DNA from: Saccharomonospora iraqiensis subsp. iraqiensis
Lineage (GTDB): Bacteria > Actinomycetota > Actinomycetes > Mycobacteriales > Pseudonocardiaceae
Assembly: GCF_000430445.1 (NCBI RefSeq)
Contig: NZ_KE387084.1
Location: forward strand, 70,405 to 106,335
Length of the DNA stretch: 35,931 nucleotides
Direction: 5' to 3'
The translations under genes were made by a program, and so were the position numbers. Shown here one piece after another: positions 8,895-17,552 of the stretch. Numbering within the stretch: position 1 is the first letter of the stretch; the number at the start of each line of letters is the position of its first letter. The notes below the pieces were generated by a model, which worked only from the letters and a program-made list of their open reading frames with translations, searched no databases and was not told the origin of the DNA.

Positions 8895-10220
8895 TCACCG
8901 GGAGGCGGGGACGGACTCCTCCGCCTTCCGGGTGGGGACGACGCGGCGCGCGGCCAGCAGCGACACCACCGCCACGGCACCGGCCAGCGCCAGGTACCAG
9001 CTCGGCGCGAGCTGGCTCCCGCTGACCTCGATCAGGAAGGTGGCGAGGAACGGGGCCGTGCCGCCGAAGAGCGCGTTGGCGGTGTTGAAGCTGAACGCGA
9101 ACCCGGTGAACCGGACCTCGGTGGGGAACAGTTCGGCCAGGTACGACGGCAGTGTGCCGTCGTTCATGCTGAGCATGATCCCGAGCGCGAGCTGGATGAG
9201 GGTGACCCCCACGAGTCCGCTGAGGCCGAGCAGCAGGAACACCGGGACGGACAGGGCCACGAACAGCACCCCCGCGGTCATCAGCATGGCGGGGCGTCCG
9301 AACCGGTCGGAGATCCGGCCCATGACGAACACCGAGCCGATGTAGGCGGTCAGGGCGACGGTGGTGGAGACGAACGAGGCCGTGTCGTCCACGCCGAGTT
9401 CGGTGGACAGGTAGGTCGGCATGTAGGTGAGCAGGATGTAGAAGCCGACCGCGTTGAGGCAGGTGACACCGAACGCGATGAAAATCGCGGGCCAGTTGCG
9501 GGCGAAGGTCTCCCGCATCGGTGCGCGCGCCTGCGACTCCTGTTGTTCGAGCGCGCGGAACTCGGGGGTGTCCTCCAGCTTGGCGCGGATGTAGCGGCCG
9601 ATGAGCCCGAGCGGGGCGGCGAGCAGGAACGGCACGCGCCATCCCCAGGACTCCATGTCCTCGGTGGACAGTGTCGCGGTCAGCGCCGTGACCACGACCG
9701 AGCCGAGCAGCAACCCGGAGGCGGTGCTGGCCGGGACGACGCTGGTGAAGGTGCCCCGGCGGTTGCGGGGTGCGTACTCGAACAGGAACGCCGAGGCGCC
9801 GGCGTACTCACCGGCGGCGGAAAAGCCCTGCACCAGCCGGACCACGAGCAGCAGGATCGGGGCGAGAATCCCGACCTGCGCGTATCCGGGCAGCAGGGCG
9901 ATCACGAAGGTCGCCGCGGACATGATGAGGATGGACAACGACAGCGCGGTGCGCCTGCCCACCCGGTCGCCGAAGTGTCCCCAGAAGATGCCGCCGATCG
10001 GGCGGATCACGAACGACACCGCGAACACGGCGAAGGTGGACAGCAGTCCGGCGGTGGTGGACGACTCGGGGAAGAACACCACGGCGATGGTGGTGGCCAG
10101 GTAGCCGTAGACGGCGTAGTCGAACCATTCGACGAGGTTGCCGATGAAACTCGCGGTGACGACGCGACGCATCGTCCCCGGTCGCGGTTCCGTGTCCGGA
10201 TCGGACACCGTTGCGCTCAT
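8895..10220 (-). CDS. MHS-family MFS transporter (metabolite:proton symporter)
   Basis: 441 residues, about 12 predicted membrane helices. The MHS signature is clear: ASFIGNLVEWFDYAVYGYLA in helix 1, VIRPIGGIFWGHFGDRVGRR (loop 2-3 motif), LVVRLVQGFSAAGEYAGASAF, and AELFPTEVRFTG late in the protein. Relatives import organic acids, osmolytes or aromatic acids with protons. ATG 10220 is chosen because GAAGGA precedes it; an in-frame ATG 21 bases earlier is a weaker option. It is monocistronic. A second, non-identical MHS transporter lies at 15330. The substrate is unknown. Confidence 0.92.
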   Translation of the reverse strand: MSATVSDPDTEPRPGTMRRVVTASFIGNLVEWFDYAVYGYLATTIAVVFFPESSTTAGLLSTFAVFAVSFVIRPIGGIFWGHFGDRVGRRTALSLSILIMSAATFVIALLPGYAQVGILAPILLLVVRLVQGFSAAGEYAGASAFLFEYAPRNRRGTFTSVVPASTASGLLLGSVVVTALTATLSTEDMESWGWRVPFLLAAPLGLIGRYIRAKLEDTPEFRALEQQESQARAPMRETFARNWPAIFIAFGVTCLNAVGFYILLTYMPTYLSTELGVDDTASFVSTTVALTAYIGSVFVMGRISDRFGRPAMLMTAGVLFVALSVPVFLLLGLSGLVGVTLIQLALGIMLSMNDGTLPSYLAELFPTEVRFTGFAFSFNTANALFGGTAPFLATFLIEVSGSQLAPSWYLALAGAVAVVSLLAARRVVPTRKAEESVPASR

Positions 10221-10612
10221 CGCGGGTCTTCCTTCGCTCATCGGGACGGCGACGTGGAACGCCGTCGCCGTCGGGACGGATTCGGGCGGCACGGCCGCCG
10301 CGGTCGCCCTGTGGTGGTGCAAGCCGATACACCGACCGAATCGGACAACTCGATTGCGCGGAGCGGAACGTACTGAGGTGTCGCTGTCGCGTCAACACGC
10401 ACTTCACCCACGGCCGGTTACGCGGAGAGAACGCGCGTCCTTCCTGTTGCGCCGATCGTCACGTCGGAAGCCGACGGTGGTTCGGCGCGCGTCGCCACGT
10501 CCGGGAATCGTTTCGTTTGTGACAACTGCGTTGCGCCAGTCGGGAAGGTGTCAGATGGATAACGTGTGACGGGAGCCCGGGCGATCCGTCGTGCCCCCGG
10601 TCACCGCGCCCG
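10221..10612. other. Gene-free region upstream of MHS transporter
   Basis: About 390 bases between the end of archease and the start of the transporter, both on the minus strand. It includes the transporter's ribosome site and presumably its promoter. Only a short CCGAATCGG dyad (10336-10344) was noticed. No open frame here has convincing coding character, and no clear terminator was found. Confidence 0.4.
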
Positions 10613-11071
10613 TCAGACGTCCACGGTCGCCGCGGCCGTCCAGCCGTCCCCGGTGCGGGTCAGCACCAGGTCGGACAGCGCGACCGCCTTGGGGATCGCG
10701 CCGGTGAACTCGACCGCGTCGGTGCCGACACCCCGCAGCCGCAGCCGCACGCGGTCCGCGTGCTCCTCCGCGATCCCGGCGGCGGTCGGGACGAGATCGG
10801 CCACGTCGAGCCGGTAGATCACCTCGTCCAGCACCGCGGCCAGCAGGTCCGCGTCGGAGGCGGCCGTGAGCTCGGAGGTCACCTCCCAGCCGGCCCCGGT
10901 GTCGGCGTGGTCGCCGACCTCGGTGACGTCGGCGAAGCTGTCCACCAGTGCGGACACGGCCTCGGCCAGGCACTCCGCGCGGGTGGGCGCCCACGCCTCG
11001 ATCCGCAGGTCGGCGGGGTGCGGCACGGTGCGGTGCCCACGCGGAGCAGCTTCCTCTCCCGGACCGCTCAC
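10613..11071 (-). CDS. Archease, RtcB activator
   Basis: 152-residue archease. The family pattern is present: the opening [32 protein letters not shown], then a middle [15 protein letters not shown] segment and the ending [20 protein letters not shown]. Archease speeds RtcB guanylation and turnover through metal-binding acidic residues. The GTG start (11071) overlaps the rtcB stop codon in a GTGA, so the two are translationally coupled, as expected for a functional pair. It acts in the cytoplasm in RNA repair or tRNA healing. Confidence 0.9.
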   Translation of the reverse strand: MSGPGEEAAPRGHRTVPHPADLRIEAWAPTRAECLAEAVSALVDSFADVTEVGDHADTGAGWEVTSELTAASDADLLAAVLDEVIYRLDVADLVPTAAGIAEEHADRVRLRLRGVGTDAVEFTGAIPKAVALSDLVLTRTGDGWTAAATVDV

Positions 11072-12582
11072 CCCTTGACGACCCCCAGCGGCACCAGCCG
11101 GGCCACCTTCCGGCACAGGCCGGCGCCCTCGGCGACGGCGACGACCTCGTCGACGTCCTTGTACGCCTCGGGTGCCTCCTCGACCAGGCCCTTGCGGGAG
11201 GCGGCCCGCACCGCGACGTGCGCCTGCCGTTCCAGCTGCCCGCGCAGCGCCTTCGCGTCCACCGTCTTCAACGCGCGGTGCCGGGACAGCACCCGCCCGG
11301 CGCCGTGGCAGGTGGACTCGAACGCCGGGTTGCCGGGCACACCGGTGAGCACGTACGACGAGGTGCCCATCGAACCGGGGATGAGCACGGGCTGGCCGAC
11401 CGGCCCCAGGTCGTCGGGCAGGTCGGGGTGTCCCGGCGGCCACGCGCGGGTGGCGCCCTTGCGGTGCACGCACAGGCGCCGGGAGGCGCCGGGGTCGTCG
11501 CGGCCGGTGCCGCCCGTACCGTCGGTGGCCGTGCCGTCGGTGACCGCGTGCCGTTCCAGCTTGGCGAGGTTGTGCGAGACGTCGTAGACCAGCCGCAGGT
11601 CCCGGCCGGTCTCCGCGCGGAACACCCGGTCGGCGGCCACGCCGAGCATGTGCCGGTTGGCCAGTGCGTAGTTCGCGGCCGCGGCCATCGCCCCCAGGTA
11701 GGCGTGGCCCGGCTCGGATTCCACGGGTGCGCAGGCCAGCTGCCGGTCGGGGACGTGGATGCCGTGCCGGGGCATGGCCTGCTCCAACACGCGGACGTGG
11801 TCGGTGCACACCTGGTGCCCGAGCCCCCGCGACCCACAGTGGATCATCACGCACACCTGCCCGCGGCGCAGGCCGAACACGTGCGCGACGTCGCTGTCGA
11901 ACACCTCCTCGACCGCCTGTACCTCCAGGAAATGGTTCCCGGAGCCGAGACTGCCGAGCTGGTGCAGCCCGCGTTCGGCGGCGCGGTCACCGACCTGGTG
12001 CGGGTCGGCCCCGGCGACCCTGCCGTGGTCCTCGCAGCGGTGCAGGTCGTCGGCGGTGCCGTGTCCCTGTTCGACCAGCTCCCGGGCCCCGCCGGTGAGT
12101 ACCCGGTCGAGCTGGCGGCGGTTTCCGAGCGGCCGGACGGCGCCGCGTCCCGCCCCGCGCGGTATCTCCCGGGCCAGGGCGTTCATGACCGCGTCGCGGG
12201 AGGGGGCGAAGGTGTCCCGGCCCACCTCGGCGGTCAGCAGCCGCACGCCGCAGGAGATGTCGAAGCCCACCCCGCCGGGGGACACCACGCCGTCCCGGTC
12301 GGCGTCGGTCGCGGCGACCCCGCCGATCGGGAAGCCGTAGCCGCGGTGCATGTCCGGCATCGCGAACGACGCCGTGACGATGCCCGGCAGACTCGCCACG
12401 TTCGCCACCTGGTCCAGGGATCCGTCGGAGGACAGGCTCGGCAGCAGGGCGGGGGAGGCGAACACCACGCCGGGCACCCGCATCGACCCGGTCGGCGCGA
12501 TCCGGTACCGGTACGGGCCGTCGGCGACGAGGGTCTCGTCGCCGGGAGGGTGGGCGGTCGGTGCCCGGTCGCGTGCGGCCAC
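11068..12582 (-). CDS. rtcB: RtcB RNA-splicing ligase (3'-phosphate/cyclic phosphate to 5'-OH)
   Basis: 504 residues, the long form of the family. Metal and GTP ligands are visible in order: [31 protein letters not shown] (Asp/Cys), [10 protein letters not shown] (His), [10 protein letters not shown] (His), YDVSHNLAK (His), [14 protein letters not shown], and the guanylated His in [10 protein letters not shown]. It joins RNA 2',3'-cyclic phosphate or 3'-phosphate ends to 5'-hydroxyl ends with GTP and Mn. The start GTG 12582 lies four bases after the stop of the upstream small gene and has a weak ribosome site, so coupled translation is likely. A low-complexity [13 protein letters not shown] loop is inserted near the His-containing segment. 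Confidence 0.95.
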   Translation of the reverse strand: MAARDRAPTAHPPGDETLVADGPYRYRIAPTGSMRVPGVVFASPALLPSLSSDGSLDQVANVASLPGIVTASFAMPDMHRGYGFPIGGVAATDADRDGVVSPGGVGFDISCGVRLLTAEVGRDTFAPSRDAVMNALAREIPRGAGRGAVRPLGNRRQLDRVLTGGARELVEQGHGTADDLHRCEDHGRVAGADPHQVGDRAAERGLHQLGSLGSGNHFLEVQAVEEVFDSDVAHVFGLRRGQVCVMIHCGSRGLGHQVCTDHVRVLEQAMPRHGIHVPDRQLACAPVESEPGHAYLGAMAAAANYALANRHMLGVAADRVFRAETGRDLRLVYDVSHNLAKLERHAVTDGTATDGTGGTGRDDPGASRRLCVHRKGATRAWPPGHPDLPDDLGPVGQPVLIPGSMGTSSYVLTGVPGNPAFESTCHGAGRVLSRHRALKTVDAKALRGQLERQAHVAVRAASRKGLVEEAPEAYKDVDEVVAVAEGAGLCRKVARLVPLGVVKG

Positions 12583-12586
12583 GGCG

Positions 12587-12847
12587 TCAGGGGTTGCGGT
12601 CGTCGGTGGACGGCTCGAACTGCCGGTTGGCGCTGTCGGCGAGCGTCTCCCGGCGGGAGAGCAGGTCGGCCAGCAGTTCGTCGAGCAGGTCGACGGCGTT
12701 CTCCGGGTGTCCGGAGCGCAGCTGCCCGAGGATCTGGTGGCCGCGCAGGCGCAGCCCCTCCGGCCACTGCTGCCAGCTCATCCCGGTCAGCGGCACGCCC
12801 TGCACGGCGGGGTCCCCGCCGGTGCTGCGGTCGTTCTCGGTGCCCAC
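12587..12847 (-). CDS. Hypothetical 86-aa protein leading the rtcB operon
   Basis: Begins at GTG 12847, behind GGGAGGAT, and stops four bases before rtcB. The N-terminus is polar, followed by [21 protein letters not shown] and [20 protein letters not shown], both predicted amphipathic helices, and a disordered acidic tail. There is no signal peptide or known motif. I do not recognise the family. Close coupling to rtcB and archease suggests a role or at least co-expression in RNA repair. A later in-frame ATG (residue 23) is an alternative start. Confidence 0.6.
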   Translation of the reverse strand: MGTENDRSTGGDPAVQGVPLTGMSWQQWPEGLRLRGHQILGQLRSGHPENAVDLLDELLADLLSRRETLADSANRQFEPSTDDRNP

Positions 12848-12897
12848 GACATCCTCCCGGGGTGTGCGCTCCCCGGAGGGCTTCCCCGCCCGGCGGG

Positions 12898-13386
12898 TCA
12901 GGACACCTCGTTCAGCTTGCCGCTCGCGACGTCGAACACGAAGCCGCGCACCGACTCCCTGAGCGGGATGTAGGGGCTGGTCCTGATGCGCCGGATCGAC
13001 TGCCGTATGTCGGTCTCCAGGTCGTCGAACGACTCCGCCGCCCACGGCGGCTTGACGCCGATCTCGTCGTGCAGGGTCTGGCGGAAACCGTCGTCGGTGA
13101 AGGTGAGCATCCCGCAGTCGGTGTGGTGGATCAGCACGATCTCCTCGGTGCCGAGCAGCCGTTGGCTGATCGTCAGCGACCGGATGGTGTCCTCGGTGAC
13201 CACCCCGCCCGCGTTGCGGAGCACGTGGGCCTCGCCCTCGGCCAGGCCGAGCATCCGGTAGACGTCGAGGCGGGCGTCCATGCACGCCACGACGGCGACC
13301 TTGCGCGCGGGCGGCAGGGGCAGCGGGCCGGAGAACGTCTCCGCGTAGCGGGCGTTGTGGGCGAGCAGTTCCTCGGTGACCGACAC
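12898..13386 (-). CDS. Beta-carbonic anhydrase
   Basis: 162 residues. Zinc ligands Cys35 (ACMDAR), His88 and Cys91 (HHTDCG) are present, with the Asp37/Arg39 dyad of the same motif. The RNAGG and GGVVTEDTIRSLTISQRLLGT segments follow the mycobacterial Rv1284-like clade. It interconverts CO2 and bicarbonate in the cytoplasm. The GTG start is preceded by AAAGGAG. It leads a same-strand run with the 86-aa protein, rtcB and archease (50-base gap), though a shared transcript is unproven. Confidence 0.93.
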   Translation of the reverse strand: MSVTEELLAHNARYAETFSGPLPLPPARKVAVVACMDARLDVYRMLGLAEGEAHVLRNAGGVVTEDTIRSLTISQRLLGTEEIVLIHHTDCGMLTFTDDGFRQTLHDEIGVKPPWAAESFDDLETDIRQSIRRIRTSPYIPLRESVRGFVFDVASGKLNEVS

Positions 13387-13534
13387 GGCCGGGCTCCTTT
13401 CCTGGGTTTCGGCGGGCGCTGTCCGTGTTCCAGTGGAGACCGGCCCGTGCGCCCCAGCAACCCGGATTCACATGGTGGGCACGGCCGGGTGGTCGAGTCG
13501 CATCCTGATAGCGAATCCGCGATCAACGGGCCGT

Positions 13535-14080
13535 ATGGACCGTCTTCCTGACCGTTCGCGTGATGAGCGGATCTCGACTTCGGCGGCGAACCTAGTGGCG
13601 ACCGCGCGGAAACGACGCCGGATGCCGCAGCGGGAACTCGCGCGTGCAGCGGGGGTCCCGCTATCGACGGTGGCCTCCATCGAATCGGGTCGGCGGCAAC
13701 CGTCGTTCGCCATGGTGGAACGCTCGTGGGACGCTGCGGGTTTTCGTCTCGACCTCGGCCTGACCAACACGATCCGGCCGTCGGCACTGCTGGAACGGCA
13801 TGCTCGGGAGCTCGCCGAGCTGCTGTCCCGTTGTCCGCTCGCGAGGGTCTGGGTCTTCGGTTCCGTCGCGAGAGGGGACGACCGTCCCAACTCGGATCTC
13901 GATCTGCTCGTCGAGGTCCGCTCCGGGTTCTCGGTGATCGACATCCTGGGCTTGGAGGAGGAGCTCGCGGCTCTGCTCGGCTGTCCCGTGGATTTGGTCA
14001 CGACCAGCGAACTCTCTTCGAACGAGCTGTTGCACCGAGGAGTCGATCGTTCCCGGCTGCCGCTGACGATCGATGTCTGA
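13535..14080 (+). CDS. XRE helix-turn-helix / nucleotidyltransferase fusion (MNT-type antitoxin-like)
   Basis: 181 residues. Residues about 17-62 are an XRE-type HTH (LVATARKRRRMPQRELARAA, then VPLSTVASIESGRRQPSF). Residues about 85-175 are a minimal nucleotidyltransferase: VWVFGSVARGDDRPNSDLDLLVEV (residues 105-128) is the GS-X10-DxD active site. Known: such MNT proteins pair with HEPN toxins and AMPylate or otherwise neutralise them, and the HTH gives autoregulation. The next gene starts inside this one's end (ATG 14073), as in MNT/HEPN pairs, but it is broken by an insertion sequence. The start is chosen by HTH position; the ribosome site is weak. It is divergent from the carbonic anhydrase. 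Confidence 0.85.
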   Translation: MDRLPDRSRDERISTSAANLVATARKRRRMPQRELARAAGVPLSTVASIESGRRQPSFAMVERSWDAAGFRLDLGLTNTIRPSALLERHARELAELLSRCPLARVWVFGSVARGDDRPNSDLDLLVEVRSGFSVIDILGLEEELAALLGCPVDLVTTSELSSNELLHRGVDRSRLPLTIDV

Positions 14081-14160
14081 ACTGTTCGCCAGGAACGACC
14101 GTATCGCCGAGCGTCTGCTGTACGTCGACGCCACCTTGACCGAGACGGGGCAACTGGTGG
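14073..14160 (+). pseudogene. 5' remnant of the partner (putative HEPN toxin) gene, cut by IS
   Basis: An ATG overlapping the stop of the nucleotidyltransferase gene opens about 31 native codons (MSELFARNDRIAERLLYVDA...), an all-helical start, and is then interrupted by the IS5-type element at 14161. If the element and one CTAG are removed in thought, the frame continues through 15046 as ANLRHAMARTGC... and stops at 15139, giving only about 61 residues. That is too short for HepT/HEPN, so the toxin is probably lost. Identity as HEPN is inferred from its position only. Confidence 0.55.
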
Positions 14161-15045
14161 CTAGGGCGTGACTGATGGATCTTGGTTTCGTTGGTGGGGT
14201 GTGTCGTACGGGGAGTTGTCGGATCGGGAGTGGCGCGGTTGGAGCCGCTGTTGCCACAGGTGAAGCGTCAGCGGGGTGGTCGGTGGCGTGAGCACAGGCA
14301 GGTGGTCGAGGGCATGATCTTCGAAGATCGCACCGGCTGTCCGTGGCGGGACCTGCCGGAGCGATTCGGCCCGTGGCAGACGGTGCAGCACCGGTTCTCC
14401 CGGTGGGCCGAGGAGGGGATCTGGGATCGGATCGTGACTGAGCTGTAGCGTGCCGCCGATGCCGCCGGTGAGCTGGATTGGACGGTCAGCATCGACTCGA
14501 CCGTGGTGCGGGCGCACCAGTACGCCGCCGGGGCAAAAGGGGGGTCACGAGCCCTCGGACGCTCCCGCGGTGGGCGGAGCGCCACGATTCACCTCGCTGG
14601 TGACGGGCATGGCCGGCCGTTGACGTTGCTGGTGACTCCCGGGCAGGCCGGTGATGCGCCGCAGTGTCTGCCGCTGCTGGAGGGGCTGTCCGTTCCTCGT
14701 AGCGGTCGTGGACACCCTCGTTCTCGGCGGTGCGGGTGATCGCCGATAAGGCGTACTCGTCGCGGGCGATCCGGACACTGCGGCGTCGGGGTGTCGCGGC
14801 TACGATCCCGGAGCCGGCCGATCAGGCCGGGCACCGTCGCCGGCGTGGCTCGCGAGGCGGACGGCCGCCCGCGTTCGATCCCGTTGCCTACCGACAGCGC
14901 AACGTCGTCGAACGGGGCATCAACCGCCTCAAGCAATGGCGCGGCATCGCTACCCGGTTCCGAGAGAGCCTGCTACTTCCACGCCAGCCTGACACTGGCC
15001 AGCATCCTCATCTGGCTCCGGACTCAACCATCAGTCACGCCCTAG
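14161..15045 (+). mobile_element. IS5-type insertion sequence, degenerate, ends intact
   Basis: An 885-base element bounded by perfect 18-base inverted repeats CTAGGGCGTGACTGATGG (14161-14178) and CCATCAGTCACGCCCTAG (15028-15045). The outermost CTAG is itself a palindrome and may be the 4-base target duplication, leaving 14-base terminal repeats. The transposase inside is broken. It has landed in the gene after the nucleotidyltransferase. Confidence 0.88.
14182..15045 (+). pseudogene. IS5-family transposase, broken by a stop and frameshifts
   Basis: The N-terminal part reads LEPLLPQVKRQRGGRW...MIFEDRTGCPWRDLPERFG, the DUF4096-type domain, to 14448. There a TAG replaces what is usually CAG. 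The same frame continues with DWTVSIDSTVVRAHQYAAG (catalytic Asp region), then shifts near 14725 to another frame with VIADKAYSSRAIRTLRRRG...RNVVERGINRLKQWRG (catalytic Asp and Glu regions). It shifts back near 14965 to end ASLTLASILIWLRTQPSVTP inside the right repeat. At least one nonsense mutation and two frameshifts make it inactive in cis. Confidence 0.88.
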
Positions 15046-15329
15046 GGCGAATCTGCGCCATGCCATGGCGCGAACGGGCTGCGGTGAAATCACCGATGGG
15101 GCTGCCCACCCAAACCCAAGGCTGACAGGCGCCGGATGATTCGTCGTCGGTGGCGGCCGAATCGCCCTCGGCCGAGAGACTTCGCTGTGTCGCGCAAAGG
15201 TAAATTTCTGTCGCACAGGGTTAACGATGAGCTTCGATGGGCGCCAATACTGGAGTCCGGCTCAAGTGTGGTGGCGATCACCGACCTGGGTGAACGTCGC
15301 CTGGGAACTACCTCGACGTGGAGATAACT
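15046..15329 (+). promoter_or_regulatory. Upstream region of the BVMO operon with tandem activator-like sites
   Basis: A 284-base region between the IS and the transporter. Two direct repeats, TGTCGCGCAAAGGTAAA (15188-15204) and TGTCGCACAGGGTTAAC (15209-15225), are spaced 21 bases apart, two helical turns. That spacing is typical of AraC-type activator sites. An AraC-family gene lies downstream at 22100. The region is less GC-rich than its surroundings. No open frame here is convincing. Confidence 0.45.
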
Positions 15330-16685
15330 ATGGCTCCCACCCCAGTTGCCGCTTCGCCGGACCCGCGCAAGCTGCGCAAGCTCATGGCCGCCGGGCTGAT
15401 CGGCAGTTCCATCGAGTGGTACGACTTCTTCATCTACGGCACGGCTGCGGCTCTGGTGTTCGGAAAGCTGTTCTTCCCGGACTCTTCCGCCCTGATGGGA
15501 ACCTTGCTGGCGTTCAGCACTTTCTGGGCGGGGTTCATCGCGCGCCCCCTGGGCGGGCTCATCTTCGGGCATATCGGTGACAAGGTCGGTCGCAAGCCGG
15601 CACTTGTCGGATGCTTGGTGCTGGTCGCGGTGTCGACATGCGCGATCGGATTGCTGCCGACCGCCCAGAGCATCGGTGTGGTAGCGCCGATTCTCTTGGT
15701 CGTATTGCGCTTCCTGCAAGGTATCGCGGTCGGTGGTCAGTGGGGTGGTGTCACGCTGTTGCTGACCGAGACCACCCGGCCGCACCGTAAGGGTCAGGCA
15801 GGCACGTTCGGCCAGATGGGGGTGCCGTTCGGACTGCTGCTGGGCACCGGTGCGTTCCTGCTGGTCGGCGCGCTGGTGAAGGGCCCGGACTTCCTGGCCT
15901 GGGGGTGGCGCATTCCTTTCCTGGCCAGCGCCCTGTTGTTCCCTGTGGTGCTGTTCATCCAACTGCGCATCGAGGACTCGCCCGAGTTTCGTCACCTGCA
16001 GCAACGCGCGACTGAAGCCGCAGCCGAGATCCCGCGGACACCGATTGTCGAAGTGGTGCGCAAGAGCACGAAGCGGGTTCTGCTCGGGTCCGCACTGCTC
16101 TTCGGTAGCAATGCGTTCTTCTATGTCGGTGTGGCTGGGGTGCTCGACTACGGCGTCCGTGAGCTTGGGCTTGACCGCAACAGCCTGTTGTTTGTGTCGC
16201 TGTCGGTGTCCGCCGTCGGTGCGCCGATGATCTACTTTGCGGGCTCGCTGTCCGACCGCTTCGGTCGCCGTCCGCTCATTCTCACCGGCGCCGTGATCAT
16301 GGGGTTGTCGGCGTTCCCGTACTTCTGGTTGGTGAACACCGGCTCGCTCGTCGCGATCGCGATCGCCAACCTGATCGCGTCCGCGCTCGGCTCCGGACTG
16401 ACATATGGACCCCTGGCGGCATACCTGGGCGAACTTTTCGAACCCCGGGTGCGCTACTCCGGGATCACGCTCGCCTACCAGCTTGCCGCGATCTTGGTCA
16501 GCGGCGGCACGCCATTCCTGATGACCGCACTGATCGCGTCCACCGGATCAACCCTTGCGGTGTCGATGTTCCTGGCGGCCATGGCGTTGTGCACGTTCGC
16601 AAGCGCCTGGGTGCTGCCCGAGACCGTGTCGCGTGCCCGAACCGCCTCCGCGGGCGAACAGGTGGCCACGGCGAGCTGGCGTTGA
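15330..16685 (+). CDS. MHS-family MFS transporter of the BVMO operon
   Basis: 451 residues, about 12 membrane helices. MHS motifs: GLIGSSIEWYDFFIYGTAAA, ARPLGGLIFGHIGDKVGRKP, VVLRFLQGIAVGGQWGGVTLLL and AAYLGELFEPRVRYSGI. It is a proton-coupled importer of a small organic solute. ATG 15330 is chosen over GTG 15318 because GTGGAG (15318-15323) then serves as ribosome site. As first gene of an operon with SDR, hydrolase and Baeyer-Villiger enzyme it probably imports their substrate. It differs clearly from the other MHS protein at 8895. Confidence 0.92.
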   Translation: MAPTPVAASPDPRKLRKLMAAGLIGSSIEWYDFFIYGTAAALVFGKLFFPDSSALMGTLLAFSTFWAGFIARPLGGLIFGHIGDKVGRKPALVGCLVLVAVSTCAIGLLPTAQSIGVVAPILLVVLRFLQGIAVGGQWGGVTLLLTETTRPHRKGQAGTFGQMGVPFGLLLGTGAFLLVGALVKGPDFLAWGWRIPFLASALLFPVVLFIQLRIEDSPEFRHLQQRATEAAAEIPRTPIVEVVRKSTKRVLLGSALLFGSNAFFYVGVAGVLDYGVRELGLDRNSLLFVSLSVSAVGAPMIYFAGSLSDRFGRRPLILTGAVIMGLSAFPYFWLVNTGSLVAIAIANLIASALGSGLTYGPLAAYLGELFEPRVRYSGITLAYQLAAILVSGGTPFLMTALIASTGSTLAVSMFLAAMALCTFASAWVLPETVSRARTASAGEQVATASWR

Positions 16686-16714
16686 TCTCGAGGGAGGTGC
16701 GGATGCACTGAGGT

Positions 16715-16838
16715 CGCACCGTCAGCGTGATCGGACCGCAGGGCTCCGGCAACACCCTCGACCTGCTCACCCCGGGCGCTGCTCGGTGCGCCGGGGTGAG
16801 CCTTGGTGATCCTGACGGAGAAGCGAGAGATCTACTGA
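16715..16838 (+). pseudogene. Possible relic of an ABC transporter ATPase
   Basis: One frame reads VSVIGPQGSGNTLDLLTPG, then CAGVSLGDPD (16721-16820). This resembles the Walker A start of branched-chain amino acid-type ATPases (VIGPNGAGKTTLLNLLTG), but the P-loop lysine is Asn and the frame holds only some 40 residues with no start. It sits between the transporter and the SDR. Chance resemblance cannot be excluded. Confidence 0.3.
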
Positions 16839-16853
16839 TGAGAGGTAACGGTT

Positions 16854-17552
16854 ATGGCGGACAGAGTGCTCGTGACAGGTGGTGCTGGTGGCATCGGGTC
16901 AGCGATTGTCGAGAGATTGACTAAGGACGGGTATGAGCCCGTCGTGATGGACCTGCACGGGGACGGGATCAACGCTGATCTGTCGGATGTCGCGGGTATC
17001 CGCCGTGCGCTTGAGATCGCGCTCAAGGGCGGCCCGATCGAACGCGTGGTCAACAACGTCGGGGACACCAACGCCGCGATGCTGGAGGACGTCGATGAGG
17101 CGGGGCTGAACGCGCTGTGGGCCATCAACGTCAAGTCAGCCGTGTTCGTCACCCAGGCGCTGCTTCCCTCCATGAAGGCAAGAGGGATGGGGCGCATCGT
17201 GAACATCAGCTCCGTGGCGGCGCTCGGAAAGGTGGAGAAGACGGCCTACTCCGCCACGAAGGCAGCCCTGCTCGGCTTGACACGTACGTGGGCATTGGAG
17301 TTGGGGCAGTACGGGATTACCGCCAATGCGATTGCTCCGGGGGCCATCAGAACTCCGATGTTCGAAGCGGCAAATCCGATCGACAATCCGACCGTACAGG
17401 CAGCCCTCGCTTCACTTCCGATTCAGCGGATGGGGGAGCCGGGCGACATCGCTAATACCGTCTCCTACCTGCTGGACGAGCGCACTAGCTACGTCACCGG
17501 TCAGACGCACATGGTCTGCGGGGGCTACTCCATCGGAAAGGCGCCAATGTGA
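16854..17552 (+). CDS. Short-chain dehydrogenase/reductase (SDR)
   Basis: 232 residues, classical SDR. The cofactor loop TGGAGGIG is at residues 8-15, acidic MDLHGD suggests NAD(H), NNVG replaces the usual NNAG, and the catalytic set is Ser119/120, Tyr132 and Lys136 (AYSATKAAL). IAPGAIRTPM is the usual PG segment. It would oxidise a secondary alcohol to a ketone (or the reverse). AGAGGTAAC precedes ATG 16854. It overlaps the next gene by 4 bases (GTGA). Together with the monooxygenase it suggests alcohol to ketone to ester conversion. Confidence 0.92.
   Translation: MADRVLVTGGAGGIGSAIVERLTKDGYEPVVMDLHGDGINADLSDVAGIRRALEIALKGGPIERVVNNVGDTNAAMLEDVDEAGLNALWAINVKSAVFVTQALLPSMKARGMGRIVNISSVAALGKVEKTAYSATKAALLGLTRTWALELGQYGITANAIAPGAIRTPMFEAANPIDNPTVQAALASLPIQRMGEPGDIANTVSYLLDERTSYVTGQTHMVCGGYSIGKAPM

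Noticed and set aside
8877..8903. CCGGTCACCGG repeats at the end of the MHS transporter gene as a second terminator
   Set aside because: The arms are direct copies, not perfect inverted complements (one central mismatch), and the neighbouring 14-bp hairpin explains termination.
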